Origin: CAZPAH01 sp964584495
GTDB taxonomy: Bacteria; Krumholzibacteriota; Krumholzibacteriia; Krumholzibacteriales; Krumholzibacteriaceae
NCBI GenBank assembly: GCA_964584495.1
Contig: CAZPAH010000019.1
Location: 1 to 32,572 of the forward strand
DNA: 32,572 nucleotides
Direction of reading: 5' to 3'
In this document: in pieces, positions 15,924-24,333 of the stretch
Numbering within the stretch: position 1 is the stretch's first letter
Layout: each line of letters begins with the position of its first letter
Translations under genes and position numbers: made by a program
The notes under the pieces: generated by a model
Databases searched by the model: none
What the model was told of the DNA's origin: nothing
The model's input: only the letters and a program-made list of their open reading frames with translations

Positions 15924-17390
15924 TCAACTGGTTCTGTAGTTGGGAGCTTCCTTGGTGATAACCACGTCGTGAGGATGACTCTCCCTCAGGCCGGACTGGG
16001 TAATCTTGATAAACCGCCCCTTCTCCTTGAGGGCCGCTATGGTCCCGACGCCACAGTAGCCCATTCCCGCCCTGAGACCGCCCATCAACTGGTATATATT
16101 GCTCGAGAGATTTCCCTTGTAGGAGACCCTTCCTTCGATCCCTTCGGCGACGAGTTTCTTCTCGTCGGCGACTCCCTCCTGGAAATACCTGTCGCTGCTT
16201 CCCCTCTTCATCGCCCCGATCGATCCCATGCCCCTGTATATCTTATAGCTCTTTCCCTGGTGGTAGATGATCTCGCCCGGACTTTCCTCCGTCCCAGCGA
16301 ACATGCTCCCGATCATCACGCAGTCGGCGCCCGCCGCTATCGCCTTGACAATATCGCCCGAATACTTTATTCCCCCGTCGGCGATAAGTGGTACTCCGGC
16401 CTTCTTGGCCGCCGGGGCACAGTCCATGATGGCCGTTATCTGGGGAACCCCGATTCCGGCGATCACGCGGGTCGTGCAAATCGCTCCGGGACCGATGCCG
16501 ACCTTTATCGCGTCGACGCCGAGTCGTATCAGGTCCCTCGCGGCCGCCGCCGTCGCTATATTACCGGCGATTATCTGCAACCCCTTGAACTTCCCTTTCA
16601 GCTTGGCCAGCGTCTCCAGAACCGCCGCTGAATGGCCGTGCGCCGTATCGACGACGAGGACATCGACATGGGCATCGACGAGAGCCTCCACCCTTTTAAT
16701 CGTATCGCTTCCGATCCCCACGGCCGCTCCAACCCTCAACCTACCGGTCGAATCCTTCGACGCATTCGGGTAGTCGAGCTTCTTCTGGATATCCTTGACC
16801 GTAATAAGACCCTTTAGGCGGTTCTTGTCGTCCACGACCGGCAGCTTCTCTATCCTGTTCTCGTGGAGGATCCTCATCGCCTTATCCAGCTTGATGCCCT
16901 GTGAAGCCGTTATCGGATTCTTGGTCATCACCTCGCTGACCTTGACATCCTCGCGTCCGATGAACCTCAGATCGCGGTTTGTCAGGATGCCCACAAGAAC
17001 CTTGTCCTTGTTCGTTATCGGAAGCCCCGATATCTTGTACCTGTTCATCACCTCTATCGCCTCGCTCACCAGCTGGTCCGGGGAGAAGGTCACCGGATTG
17101 GTGATCATGCCGCTTTCGCTTCTCTTGACCCTGTCGACATGCTCGGCCTGCTCCGCTATCGAGAAATTCTTGTGGATGATTCCTATCCCTCCCTCCCTGG
17201 CGAGGGCTATTGCGAGCTCGGCCTCTGTGACGGTATCCATCGCCGCCGAAACGACCGGTATATTCAGTGATATCTTCTTCGTCAGCGAGGTTCTTAATTT
17301 CACGTCCTGGGGATGAACATGCGACTTGGCGGGGATGAGCAGAACGTCATCGAAGGTGAGACCTTCCTTTAGTATCTTATCCTTCATCAT
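15924..17390 (-). CDS. guaB: Inosine-5'-monophosphate dehydrogenase
   Basis: GuaB oxidises IMP to XMP with NAD+, the committed step to GMP. The N-terminal barrel part (KEGLTFDDVLLIPAKS) is interrupted by a CBS-domain pair (about 95-205, including YKISGLPITN and ENRIEKLPVVDD). The catalytic loop GPGAICTTR carries the active-site Cys, and the flap region (MGSIGAMKRGSSDRYFQ) and ADGGIKYSGD phosphate site are intact. I place the start at ATG 17390 (MMKDKIL); TTG at 17399 is an alternative. Upstream lie a strong promoter, a direct repeat and a hairpin next to the SD. It shares purine metabolism with hpt, but the two are far apart. The QueG-like gene follows with an overlap. Confidence 0.97.
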   Translation of the reverse strand: MMKDKILKEGLTFDDVLLIPAKSHVHPQDVKLRTSLTKKISLNIPVVSAAMDTVTEAELAIALAREGGIGIIHKNFSIAEQAEHVDRVKRSESGMITNPVTFSPDQLVSEAIEVMNRYKISGLPITNKDKVLVGILTNRDLRFIGREDVKVSEVMTKNPITASQGIKLDKAMRILHENRIEKLPVVDDKNRLKGLITVKDIQKKLDYPNASKDSTGRLRVGAAVGIGSDTIKRVEALVDAHVDVLVVDTAHGHSAAVLETLAKLKGKFKGLQIIAGNIATAAAARDLIRLGVDAIKVGIGPGAICTTRVIAGIGVPQITAIMDCAPAAKKAGVPLIADGGIKYSGDIVKAIAAGADCVMIGSMFAGTEESPGEIIYHQGKSYKIYRGMGSIGAMKRGSSDRYFQEGVADEKKLVAEGIEGRVSYKGNLSSNIYQLMGGLRAGMGYCGVGTIAALKEKGRFIKITQSGLRESHPHDVVITKEAPNYRTS

Positions 17391-17398
17391 ATGCAGCA

Positions 17399-17428
17399 AA
17401 GGAGCCGCAAGCTCCTTCTCCCTCCTCT
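17399..17428 (-). promoter_or_regulatory. SD-hairpin-start arrangement before guaB
   Basis: On the minus strand a GAGGAGGGAG stretch is followed directly by a perfect 7-bp hairpin (AAGGAGC, loop TTGCG, GCTCCTT; 17399-17417) and then 8 nt to ATG 17390. The unfolded spacing is too long for normal initiation; folding would bring the first SD to a good distance. The stem also contains a second AAGGAG, so the fold could instead mask a start at TTG 17399. Confidence 0.45.
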
Positions 17429-17488
17429 CGTTGACGATTCGTGAAATATAATCATATCTGAAGTTATCATATCTTTTGACGCCCGGAT

Positions 17489-17514
17489 ATCCGGTTATCC
17501 GTGCATCCGGTTAT
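17489..17514. repeat. Direct repeat in the guaB leader
   Basis: ATCCGGTTAT occurs at 17489-17498 and again at 17505-17514, 16 bp apart, just downstream of the predicted guaB -10 element. It may be a tandem regulator-binding site or an RNA element; no known purine riboswitch pattern was recognised. Confidence 0.45.
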
Positions 17515-17517
17515 TGC

Positions 17518-17546
17518 AACATAGTGGTTGCAACCTGATGTGTCAA
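17518..17546 (-). promoter_or_regulatory. Sigma-70 promoter of guaB
   Basis: On the minus strand TTGACA (17541-17546) is separated by exactly 17 nt from TATGTT (17518-17523). The spacer contains the 8-bp palindrome GTTGCAAC and the -10 region runs into another TTGCAA, so a repressor could bind over the promoter. The distance to guaB is about 125 nt. Confidence 0.75.
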
Positions 17547-17634
17547 GATTCATTAGAAGCATTCACCCGCAATCGATAATCGATCGTAACTTCCAGGATA
17601 CACCATGAAGACAATCCGTTCAACCGGGATCGGA

Positions 17635-17701
17635 CGGGTCCGGGACAGGGCCTGCCCTGGGATCGGGCAAGTTCCCGGGACCCGTGACAAGGTCGTTTTT
17701 T
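17635..17701 (+). terminator. Large leader hairpin with T-run before the LuxR-type gene
   Basis: CGGGTCCGGGA (17635-17645) pairs with TCCCGGGACCCG (17673-17684) with one bulge, and the interior holds a second stem, CAGGGC / GCCCTG. Six T follow at 17696-17701, 11 nt after the hairpin. A short alternative stem (GACC / GGTC) abuts the T-run. It could be a terminator or attenuator in the leader of the downstream gene. Confidence 0.4.
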
Positions 17702-17752
17702 CTAAAGAAATCCTTCCCGGCGGCCGAATAGAAGATGTCTGGAAGGAGAACG

Positions 17753-18448
17753 ATGACAAGGAAAAAACACCTCGTATACAGCGCCGACCGGGAAATGATC
17801 GATATAGTATCGAAGCGTCTCGCGGCAGAAGACCGCCTCATCGCCACGGCGATGTCGACGGGAGAGGCGGCCGCCCTGCTGGACGACGAAAACTTCGAAA
17901 CGGTTACCCTGGTCGTGAACCGGGATCTCGACGACATACTCGGCATCATCGGCCGGGCCGTCTGCCTCGATTCCCCGCCCGCCTGCCTCGTGATCGACCG
18001 TAACGCCGATCTGCGGACGGCCGTGGAATCGATCAACGCAGGTTGCTCGTATTTCATAGACAGCATGGAAGGTATCGAAAAGATATCCGATACGGTCGAG
18101 AGCATTACCGCGCCGCGCTGCCGGGAGAAGGACGGCCGGAGGGAATCGACCGCCGAAGACCCGGCGCCGGGTCCGGCCGGCGGCGGGCAGGATCCCTCAC
18201 TCTCCAGGAGGGAGAACGAGATCCTCTTCTCCATGCTTCAGGGATTGAATAACAGGGAGATATCCCAATCGCTCGGCATCAGCGAAAAGACCGTCAAGAA
18301 CCACTTGTGGAAAATCTACAGGAAGTTCCAGGTGGAGAACAGGACGCAGCTCTTCCACCGCCTTCTCAGCGGATGTCCGTGCATCGAGCTAGCCTGTTCC
18401 GGCAAGAAGCCGGCCGGGTCGGTCCCGGCTCTGATCCATTCTCGATAA
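17753..18448 (+). CDS. LuxR/NarL-family regulator with degenerate receiver domain
   Basis: The C-terminal domain (about 150-212) is a LuxR-type HTH: LSRRENEILFSMLQGLNNRE then ISQSLGISEKTVKNHLWKIY and the RTQL helix. The N-terminal 120 residues have the length and alternating strand/helix pattern of a receiver (VESINAGCSYFID resembles its end), but the acidic pair, the phosphoacceptor Asp (LVVNRDL) and the conserved Lys cannot be found. It is thus likely an atypical, phosphorylation-independent regulator. ATG at 17753 has AAGGAG six nt upstream and is preferred over ATG 17735. No histidine kinase is adjacent. It ends 6 nt from convergent hypE. Confidence 0.85.
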   Translation: MTRKKHLVYSADREMIDIVSKRLAAEDRLIATAMSTGEAAALLDDENFETVTLVVNRDLDDILGIIGRAVCLDSPPACLVIDRNADLRTAVESINAGCSYFIDSMEGIEKISDTVESITAPRCREKDGRRESTAEDPAPGPAGGGQDPSLSRRENEILFSMLQGLNNREISQSLGISEKTVKNHLWKIYRKFQVENRTQLFHRLLSGCPCIELACSGKKPAGSVPALIHSR

Positions 18449-18455
18449 AGAGAAT
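18438..18455. terminator. Hairpin between convergent genes
   Basis: ATTCTC and GAGAAT enclose GATAAA exactly where the LuxR-type gene and hypE end tail to tail. It is symmetrical and could slow transcription on either strand. There is no T-run. Confidence 0.3.
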
Positions 18456-19471
18456 CAGCATATGCGGGGCAGCAGGTCCCCGTAAGGCAGATCGACGACC
18501 CTCTCGCCTCCGAACGCCGTTTTCATCACGACATACCCCGCCGGACCCTCGTCGATCCGCCCGATGATGGAGGCGTTCCTGCCGAGATCGTGCCCCCTCA
18601 TAGCGTCCAGAACCGCATCGGCGCTGTCGGGGGAGACTACCGCCACGAACTTTCCCTCGTTGGCGATATGCATCGGCTCGTACCCCATGAGCTCGCACCC
18701 TTTTCTCACCGCTTCGGTGATAGGGATCGACTTCTCGTTCACCCTGACGCAAACCGCCGAATCGACCGCTATCTCGTTTAGAACAGCGGCAAGGCCTCCC
18801 CTCGTGGCATCGCGCATAGCCCGGATACCGGTCGTCTTCTCGAGAAGGGGCACGATGATCCTTGAAAGGGGGGCCGTATCGCTTTTCAGGTCTCCTCCGA
18901 AATCGATGCCTTCCCTACGGCTCAGTATCGCCAACCCGTGATCTCCGATCGTCCCGTTCAGGATCACCGCATCCCCGGGCTTCGCCGAGGCGGAGGAAAG
19001 CTCGACACCCTTCGGGATCTTCCCTATCCCGGTCGTCGTTATGAAAAGCCCGTCCGCCTTGCCTCTCTCGACGACCTTCGTGTCGCCGGTCACGACCGCG
19101 ACGCCCGCTTCCGCCGCCGACGAGGCGATCGAATCCACGATCTTTCCCAGCATCTCTATTTCCATGCCTTCCTCGACGATCATCGAGAGCGACATGAAAA
19201 GCGGAACGGCTCCGGCTACCGCCAGATCGTTGACCGTTCCGCATACGGCCAGGTGTCCTATATCGCCGCCCGGAAAGAATAGGGGCGATACGACGAAGGA
19301 ATCGGTCGTGAAGGCGATCCTGCCTCCGGGAGAATCCAGAACCGCGCTGTCCTGAAGCGGCCCGGAATCCCCCGTGCCGAGCTTCCCGACTATCATGGAA
19401 ATCAGCTCCCTCATCATGATCCCGCCGCCGCCATGCGCAAGCAGGATCCTCTCATCGCCCGGGCTTTTCAT
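18455..19471 (-). CDS. hypE: Hydrogenase maturation protein HypE
   Basis: HypE dehydrates the S-carbamoyl group that HypF attaches to its C-terminal Cys, giving the thiocyanate that becomes the CN ligand of [NiFe] hydrogenase. The 338-aa protein has the N-terminal GGGGIMMRELI, the AIR-synthase fold motifs (FTTDSFVVSPLFFPGGDIG, GTVNDLAVAGA, VVTGDTKVV, MRDATRGGLAAVLNEIA) and ends in the exact functional terminus PRIC. It therefore looks fully active. It starts at ATG 19471, 133 nt after hypF, with GAGG immediately and AAAGGAG slightly further upstream. That gap holds a GC-rich hairpin (about 19579-19598) and no gene. Confidence 0.97.
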   Translation of the reverse strand: MKSPGDERILLAHGGGGIMMRELISMIVGKLGTGDSGPLQDSAVLDSPGGRIAFTTDSFVVSPLFFPGGDIGHLAVCGTVNDLAVAGAVPLFMSLSMIVEEGMEIEMLGKIVDSIASSAAEAGVAVVTGDTKVVERGKADGLFITTTGIGKIPKGVELSSASAKPGDAVILNGTIGDHGLAILSRREGIDFGGDLKSDTAPLSRIIVPLLEKTTGIRAMRDATRGGLAAVLNEIAVDSAVCVRVNEKSIPITEAVRKGCELMGYEPMHIANEGKFVAVVSPDSADAVLDAMRGHDLGRNASIIGRIDEGPAGYVVMKTAFGGERVVDLPYGDLLPRIC

Positions 19472-19604
19472 CCTCGATCAGCTCCTTTCGATATTTCCCT
19501 TCATTCAATACCCGCATCGCCCGGCATGTCACTTCTCCATCCTGTTCCCGGGACACCGGCCCCTGCCCCCCCGGCGTCGGACCCGGCCGCCGGGGTCCCT
19601 ATAG

Positions 19605-21914
19605 TTATCCCTTCTCTATTATCGCCCCGCCGGCGGCGGCCTGGCCGAGCGACACCCCCCCGTCGTTGGGGGGCACGATAATATGATGATATACGGGGAT
19701 CGGGAGACGTCGCGAAAGCACGATCACCTTCTCGTAAAGAAACCTGTTCTGGAACACTCCTCCCGAGAGAACGATGCCACGGCACCCGTACCGCTTCGCC
19801 AGCTTTACGGAGAGTTCCGTTATCAGGGACGCGACCGCGTTATGAAAGGCCGCCGATATACAGGCGCGGTCGACCCCGGCGGAAAGATCCTCCAGAACCG
19901 CCTCGATCACCGGGGCGGGCTCTATTAAGGTCATTACCCCCTCTTCGTAATCGAAAGAGTAGCCACGCCCGGCCTCACCCGCTTCCATCGCGAGCTTTTC
20001 GAGGGATACCGCGGCCTGCGCCTCGTAGCTCACCTTTCCCCCGCAGCCGAGCATGAAGGCGACGGCGTCGAACAGGCGCCCGACGCTCGATGTCTCGATC
20101 GAGTTGATCCCCTTGTCCGCCAGCACGAGAATCTCTCCCGCCGGAAACCCGCCAAAAGAGAGGGACCGGGGAAGATCGTTGAGTGCGGCGGGCGAGAGGT
20201 TTCTTATATGCATCAGCGCCATCCGCCACGGTTCCCTCACAGCGGCGGCCCCGCCCGGCAGGGGCACGTATTTCAAATGGGCCACCCGTTCGAAATCGTG
20301 GCGGGTGGCGACGAGAAACTCCCCCCCCCAGAGCCTTCCATCGCTTCCGTAGCCTGTGCCGTCGAATGATACCGCCATAACCGGATCGAACAGCCCGTGC
20401 TCGGCCATAACGCTTACCGCGTGGGCGTGGTGATGCTGAACCGCGATCCTCGAGGAGATGCCGCTGGAAGCGGCGAACCTCGTCGTGAAGTAATCGGGAT
20501 GGAGATCGTGAACCGCCACCTCCGGAGAGACCCCCAGCATCCTTTCGAAATCCTCGAGCTCATCCCGGTAGTTCTGCTGGCTCCTGAAATCGCCCAGGTC
20601 GCCCAGGTGGGGAGAGACGAAAATCCTGTCCCCGCGCGTAAGTGCGAAGGTCCCCTTCTCCTGCGCCCCCGTCCCCAGGATACAGGCGGGCAGCGCTTTT
20701 GAAATGTTCACCGGCTCCGGCACGAACCCCCTCGCCCTTCTCACCGGTACCGGCATGCCGGCCGGGACGAAGAAAATCGAATCGTCGCACTTGTGGGCGA
20801 TCCGCCTGTCGTTCACCAGGGCGGCGTCGGCGATCGGGCCCAGTATCGAGGGAAGCTCCTCCTCGAGCGAAACGAGCGGCTCGTCTGTGAAATTGGCCGA
20901 AGTCATCACAAGGGCTTCGAACTCCTCCATAAGCAGGTGGTGAACCGGTGTATAGGGGAGAAAAATTCCTAGATACGCGTTATCGGGGGCAATTTCATCG
21001 GGAAGTCCGTCCCCTTTTCGCCTCAAGAGCACTATCGGGCTCTCGGGGGAGAGAAGGAGTTCCCTCTCCTCCTTGGAGACAAGGCAGCACCTTTCGACGC
21101 CCGCCATATCCCTGAACATCAATGCGAAGGGTTTCGCCGGCCTCTTCTTCCTCTCCCTGAGGCGGGCGACGGCCGCGCCGTCAGCCGCGAGGCATGAGAG
21201 GTGATAGCCGCCCAGCCCCTTCACGGCGACGATCTTTCCCCCGGCAAGAAGCTTCTTCGTCTCCTCTATCGGATCGCCCGTCATCCCGGCCCCCCCGGCG
21301 TCCAGCAGGTTCAGGCGCGGGCCGCATCCCGGGCATGATATCGGCTCCGCGTGGAAACGCCTATCCGAAGGATCGGCGTACTGGGAGCTGCAAAGCCCGT
21401 CCATGCGGAACTCCTTCATCGTCGTCAGCTTCCTGTCGTAGGGGAGATCCTCGATGATAGTGAACCTCGGGCCGCAGTTCGTGCAGTTTATGAAGGGATA
21501 GCGGTAACGCGGATCGGTGGGATCGTTCATCTCTGCGAGACAATCTCCGCAGACGCAGGTGTCGACCGGAAAGAGGGCGTCCGCATCTCCCGGCGGCTCG
21601 CTACCCTCGATCACGAACCGGCTCGATCCGGCGACCTCGACCGCCTCGGCCGCGATCGAGTCTATCCGCGCCAGAGGGGGCATCCGGCCCGTCAGATCGA
21701 GGCCGAACCGGTTTATCGACGATGCTTCCCCCTCTATCTCGATAATCACTCCCCGCCTCGTGTTCATCACGAAACCGGAAAGCCCCGCCCCGCCGGCGAA
21801 GCGGTAGACCGCCGGGCGGAATCCCACACCCTGGACCCTCCCCTTGACGGTGAGCCTCAGGCGGTTGGCGCCCTCCTTGAATAAGATATCCTTTACCGCA
21901 TCCTGCCAATCCAT
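19605..21914 (-). CDS. hypF: Carbamoyltransferase HypF
   Basis: HypF makes carbamoyl-adenylate from carbamoyl phosphate and ATP and passes the carbamoyl group to HypE. Domains in order: acylphosphatase (about 20-105; GRVQGVGFRPAVYRFA), two zinc-finger motifs (120-200), YrdC-like (about 215-390; GGKIVAVKGLGGYHLSCLA, KRPAKPFALM) and a Kae1-like domain (about 400-765; HHHAHAVSVMAEHG, SFDGTGYGSDGRLWGGEF, VLSGGVFQNRFL). The 769-aa length is normal. One oddity: the second zinc motif reads MDGLC, with Asp172 where the first Cys of the CxxC pair is expected; Cys175, Cys194 and Cys197 remain. ATG 21914 follows GAGGGAAG. hypC, hypD and hydrogenase subunits are not in this window. Confidence 0.97.
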   Translation of the reverse strand: MDWQDAVKDILFKEGANRLRLTVKGRVQGVGFRPAVYRFAGGAGLSGFVMNTRRGVIIEIEGEASSINRFGLDLTGRMPPLARIDSIAAEAVEVAGSSRFVIEGSEPPGDADALFPVDTCVCGDCLAEMNDPTDPRYRYPFINCTNCGPRFTIIEDLPYDRKLTTMKEFRMDGLCSSQYADPSDRRFHAEPISCPGCGPRLNLLDAGGAGMTGDPIEETKKLLAGGKIVAVKGLGGYHLSCLAADGAAVARLRERKKRPAKPFALMFRDMAGVERCCLVSKEERELLLSPESPIVLLRRKGDGLPDEIAPDNAYLGIFLPYTPVHHLLMEEFEALVMTSANFTDEPLVSLEEELPSILGPIADAALVNDRRIAHKCDDSIFFVPAGMPVPVRRARGFVPEPVNISKALPACILGTGAQEKGTFALTRGDRIFVSPHLGDLGDFRSQQNYRDELEDFERMLGVSPEVAVHDLHPDYFTTRFAASSGISSRIAVQHHHAHAVSVMAEHGLFDPVMAVSFDGTGYGSDGRLWGGEFLVATRHDFERVAHLKYVPLPGGAAAVREPWRMALMHIRNLSPAALNDLPRSLSFGGFPAGEILVLADKGINSIETSSVGRLFDAVAFMLGCGGKVSYEAQAAVSLEKLAMEAGEAGRGYSFDYEEGVMTLIEPAPVIEAVLEDLSAGVDRACISAAFHNAVASLITELSVKLAKRYGCRGIVLSGGVFQNRFLYEKVIVLSRRLPIPVYHHIIVPPNDGGVSLGQAAAGGAIIEKG

Positions 21915-22176
21915 CTTCCCTCGACCCCCGTTTCCTTAAAACGCCCTGAATATAACGGCGGCGATAATCGTTGACCAGCGAAAATCTCCCGCGCCGTAAC
22001 CGTGCCGCTTCGTTTTCCCTTGCACGGCGGTGCCCCGACAAAATAGAATCTTCCCTTGGACCGGGCTCCCGTTTTCATGCCGGCGCCGAGCCGATCCGCC
22101 CTTACGGGGCTCCGGCAAGAATGGATCGATGATACGGGACTTTTCTCCGGCGGCCGCTTCTGCAGGGAGCTTTATA

Positions 22177-22842
22177 ATGACCGAGCCTCTTCACGAGTAT
22201 TTCATCAGGCTTCTCATAGCCCTCGCCGTGGGAGGGATAGTGGGGCTGGAACGCGAGTTCCACGGCAAGCCGGCCGGAATAAGAACCAATATGCTCATGT
22301 GCTTCGGCTCGTGCCTCATAATGATCATCTCTATCGAATTGGCGAGAACGACGGCGAGGACGGCCGACCCGGGAAGGATCGCGGCCCAGGTCGTGACCGG
22401 TGTCGGATTTCTTTGCGCGGGAACGATTATGAGATCGAGGTTCACCGTCTCGGGACTCACCACCGCCGCTACGATCTGGGTCCTATCGGCGCTCGGTCTT
22501 GGAATCGGAGCGGGGTATATCACGCTGTCGGTTCTGGGCGCGGCGCTCGTTACGGTAATCCTCGTCTTCCTGAGGTACGTGGAGGAGTTTCTCGCGAGGT
22601 TTCATGCCACCCATATCGTGCAGCTCGTTCTCGACGAGAAGGACGGCATCATAGCCTCCGTCCTTCACCTTTTCACGGAGATGAAGATAACGAGCGAGGT
22701 CCTAGATATCAATCTCGAGGAAGGCCGGTGGACTGCGACCCTAGAATACGAGGCTCCGAAGAGACAGCATGTCGGGATGATTAAGAAGCTCTCGGAGACC
22801 GAAGGAATCAGGAGCGTCACCGAGCTGCGCCATACATTCTGA
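22177..22842 (+). CDS. MgtC/SapB-family membrane protein
   Basis: The 222-aa protein has four or five N-terminal membrane helices with family motifs: LLIALAVGGIVGLEREFHGK, PAGIRTNMLMCFGSCLIMI, QVVTGVGFLCAGTIM and GLTTAATIWVLSALGLGIG. An ACT-like soluble C-terminal domain of about 75 residues follows. MgtC proteins are linked to magnesium limitation and to modulation of the F-ATPase; a transport function is unproven. ATG 22177 is chosen because AGGGAG sits about 7 nt upstream and the membrane core begins right after; an upstream in-frame extension to 22030 would add 49 residues with no family similarity. The 262-nt gap to divergent hypF shows no clear promoter. Confidence 0.92.
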   Translation: MTEPLHEYFIRLLIALAVGGIVGLEREFHGKPAGIRTNMLMCFGSCLIMIISIELARTTARTADPGRIAAQVVTGVGFLCAGTIMRSRFTVSGLTTAATIWVLSALGLGIGAGYITLSVLGAALVTVILVFLRYVEEFLARFHATHIVQLVLDEKDGIIASVLHLFTEMKITSEVLDINLEEGRWTATLEYEAPKRQHVGMIKKLSETEGIRSVTELRHTF

Positions 22843-22887
22843 GCGCCCGAGGCCCGACGGAAATACGCGTTCCGCCGGCAGGCCGCC

Positions 22888-24333
22888 CTACCACTTTCCG
22901 GTTTCCAGGTAATCGTTTATCGCCGCGGCCGCTTTCCTTCCCTGGCCCATCGCGAGGATAACGGTGGCCGCCCCCAGAACGATATCGCCGCCCGCGAAAA
23001 CACCCTTCTTGCTCGTTTTGAGGGTCGCATCGTCGGCGATGATATTTCCCCACCTGTTCGTCTCGATATCCGGCGTGGTATCCGGTATCAGGGGGTTCGA
23101 GGAGTTGCCGATCGCTACGATACAGGTATCTACATCGGTCGTGAACTCGCTCCCCTCAATAGGGACGGGGCGTCTTCTGCCCGAGTCGTCGGGCTCGCCG
23201 AGCTCCATTTTTATGCATTCGACCTGCCTGACCCAGCCTTCCTTGTCTCCGATCAGCCTCACCGGGTTCTGCAGCAGCATGAACTGCACCCCTTCCTGCT
23301 CGGCGTGATGGACCTCTTCGACCCTCGCCGGCATCTCGGTCCGCGAGCGCCTGTAGATCAGGTAAACATTCTCCGCGCCCAGGCGCAGGGCCGTTCTGGC
23401 CGAATCCATAGCAACGTTTCCCCCGCCGAATACGGCGACGTTCTTCGAGTTCGCTATCGGCGTGTCGGTCTCGGGGAACGAATAGGCCTTCATCAGGTTG
23501 GCCCTTGTCAGGTACTCGTTGGCCGAGTAAACGCCGTTGAGGTTCTCCCCCTCTATCCTCATGAACATGGGAAGCCCGGCGCCCGTGCCGACGAAAACGG
23601 CGTCGTACCCCTCCTCGAATAGCTCATCGACGGTGAAGACTTTTCCGATCACCATGTTGTACCGCATCTCGACGCCCATCTTCTCGAGGTTTTTGACCTC
23701 TCTCATCACGATCTCTTTGGGAAGCCTGAATTCCGGTATCCCGTATATAAGAACACCGCCCGGCTTGTGAAGGGCCTCGAAAACCGTCACGTCGTGTCCT
23801 TCGCGCCTGACGTCTGCCGCCACGGTCAGGCCGGCGGGCCCCGAACCCACGATGGCGACCTTCTTCCCCGTGGAGGGCTTTATCGGCGGCACTTCCGCCT
23901 CTCCCTGCGTCGTCTCCCAATCGGCGACGAAGCGCTCGAGCTTGCCGATCTGGACCGCCTTGTCGACCGACTTCAGGCTTTTTCCGAGGATGCATCCCTT
24001 CTGGCACTGCTCCTCCTGAGGGCAGACCCGCCCGCAGACGGCGGGAAGAATATTGGTCTCCTTTATAATATTTATCGACGAGCGGTAATCGCCGTCGCAG
24101 ATCGCCTTGATGAAAGCCGGGATATCTATCGCAACGGGGCAGCCGGCCACGCAGGGAGCCGTCTTGCACTGGAGGCATCTCGATGCCTCGGTGACGGCCA
24201 GCTCGTCGTTATAACCGTAGGGCACCTCGTTCACGTTATGTACGCGCTCCCCCGCGTCCTGCTCGGGCATCACCTGGGGAGGGATCTTCATTCTTTCTTT
24301 CGGTGTGAGATTCTTTTCTTGCATCATTCCCAC
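22888..24333 (-). CDS. nfnB: NfnB / GltD-type NADPH-binding Fe-S flavoprotein (GltA)
   Basis: This 481-aa protein has two N-terminal 4Fe-4S motifs (CLQCKTAPCVAGCP and CGRVCPQEEQCQKGC), an FAD site (VAIVGSGPAGLTVAADVRRE) and an NADP(H) site (VAVFGGGNVAMDSARTALRL). Next to an nfnA-type partner it is best read as the large subunit of NADH-dependent ferredoxin:NADP+ oxidoreductase, a cytoplasmic flavin-bifurcating enzyme balancing ferredoxin, NADH and NADPH pools. Databases often call such proteins NADPH-dependent glutamate synthase, but no large GltB subunit is here. Three starts are possible: GTG 24333, ATG 24327 and ATG 24324; a palindrome separates them from a perfect SD. Confidence 0.92.
   Translation of the reverse strand: MGMMQEKNLTPKERMKIPPQVMPEQDAGERVHNVNEVPYGYNDELAVTEASRCLQCKTAPCVAGCPVAIDIPAFIKAICDGDYRSSINIIKETNILPAVCGRVCPQEEQCQKGCILGKSLKSVDKAVQIGKLERFVADWETTQGEAEVPPIKPSTGKKVAIVGSGPAGLTVAADVRREGHDVTVFEALHKPGGVLIYGIPEFRLPKEIVMREVKNLEKMGVEMRYNMVIGKVFTVDELFEEGYDAVFVGTGAGLPMFMRIEGENLNGVYSANEYLTRANLMKAYSFPETDTPIANSKNVAVFGGGNVAMDSARTALRLGAENVYLIYRRSRTEMPARVEEVHHAEQEGVQFMLLQNPVRLIGDKEGWVRQVECIKMELGEPDDSGRRRPVPIEGSEFTTDVDTCIVAIGNSSNPLIPDTTPDIETNRWGNIIADDATLKTSKKGVFAGGDIVLGAATVILAMGQGRKAAAAINDYLETGKW

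Noticed and set aside
17605..18003. Open frame overlapping the LuxR-type gene in another frame, starting at an ATG in its leader
   Set aside because: Low-complexity Arg/Pro-rich product typical of a GC-rich shadow frame; the LuxR frame has a strong SD and recognisable HTH domain.
22843..22887. Small hairpin (CGGAA / TTCCG) between convergent mgtC-family and nfnB genes
   Set aside because: Only 5 bp with a 7-nt loop and no T-run; too weak to call a terminator.
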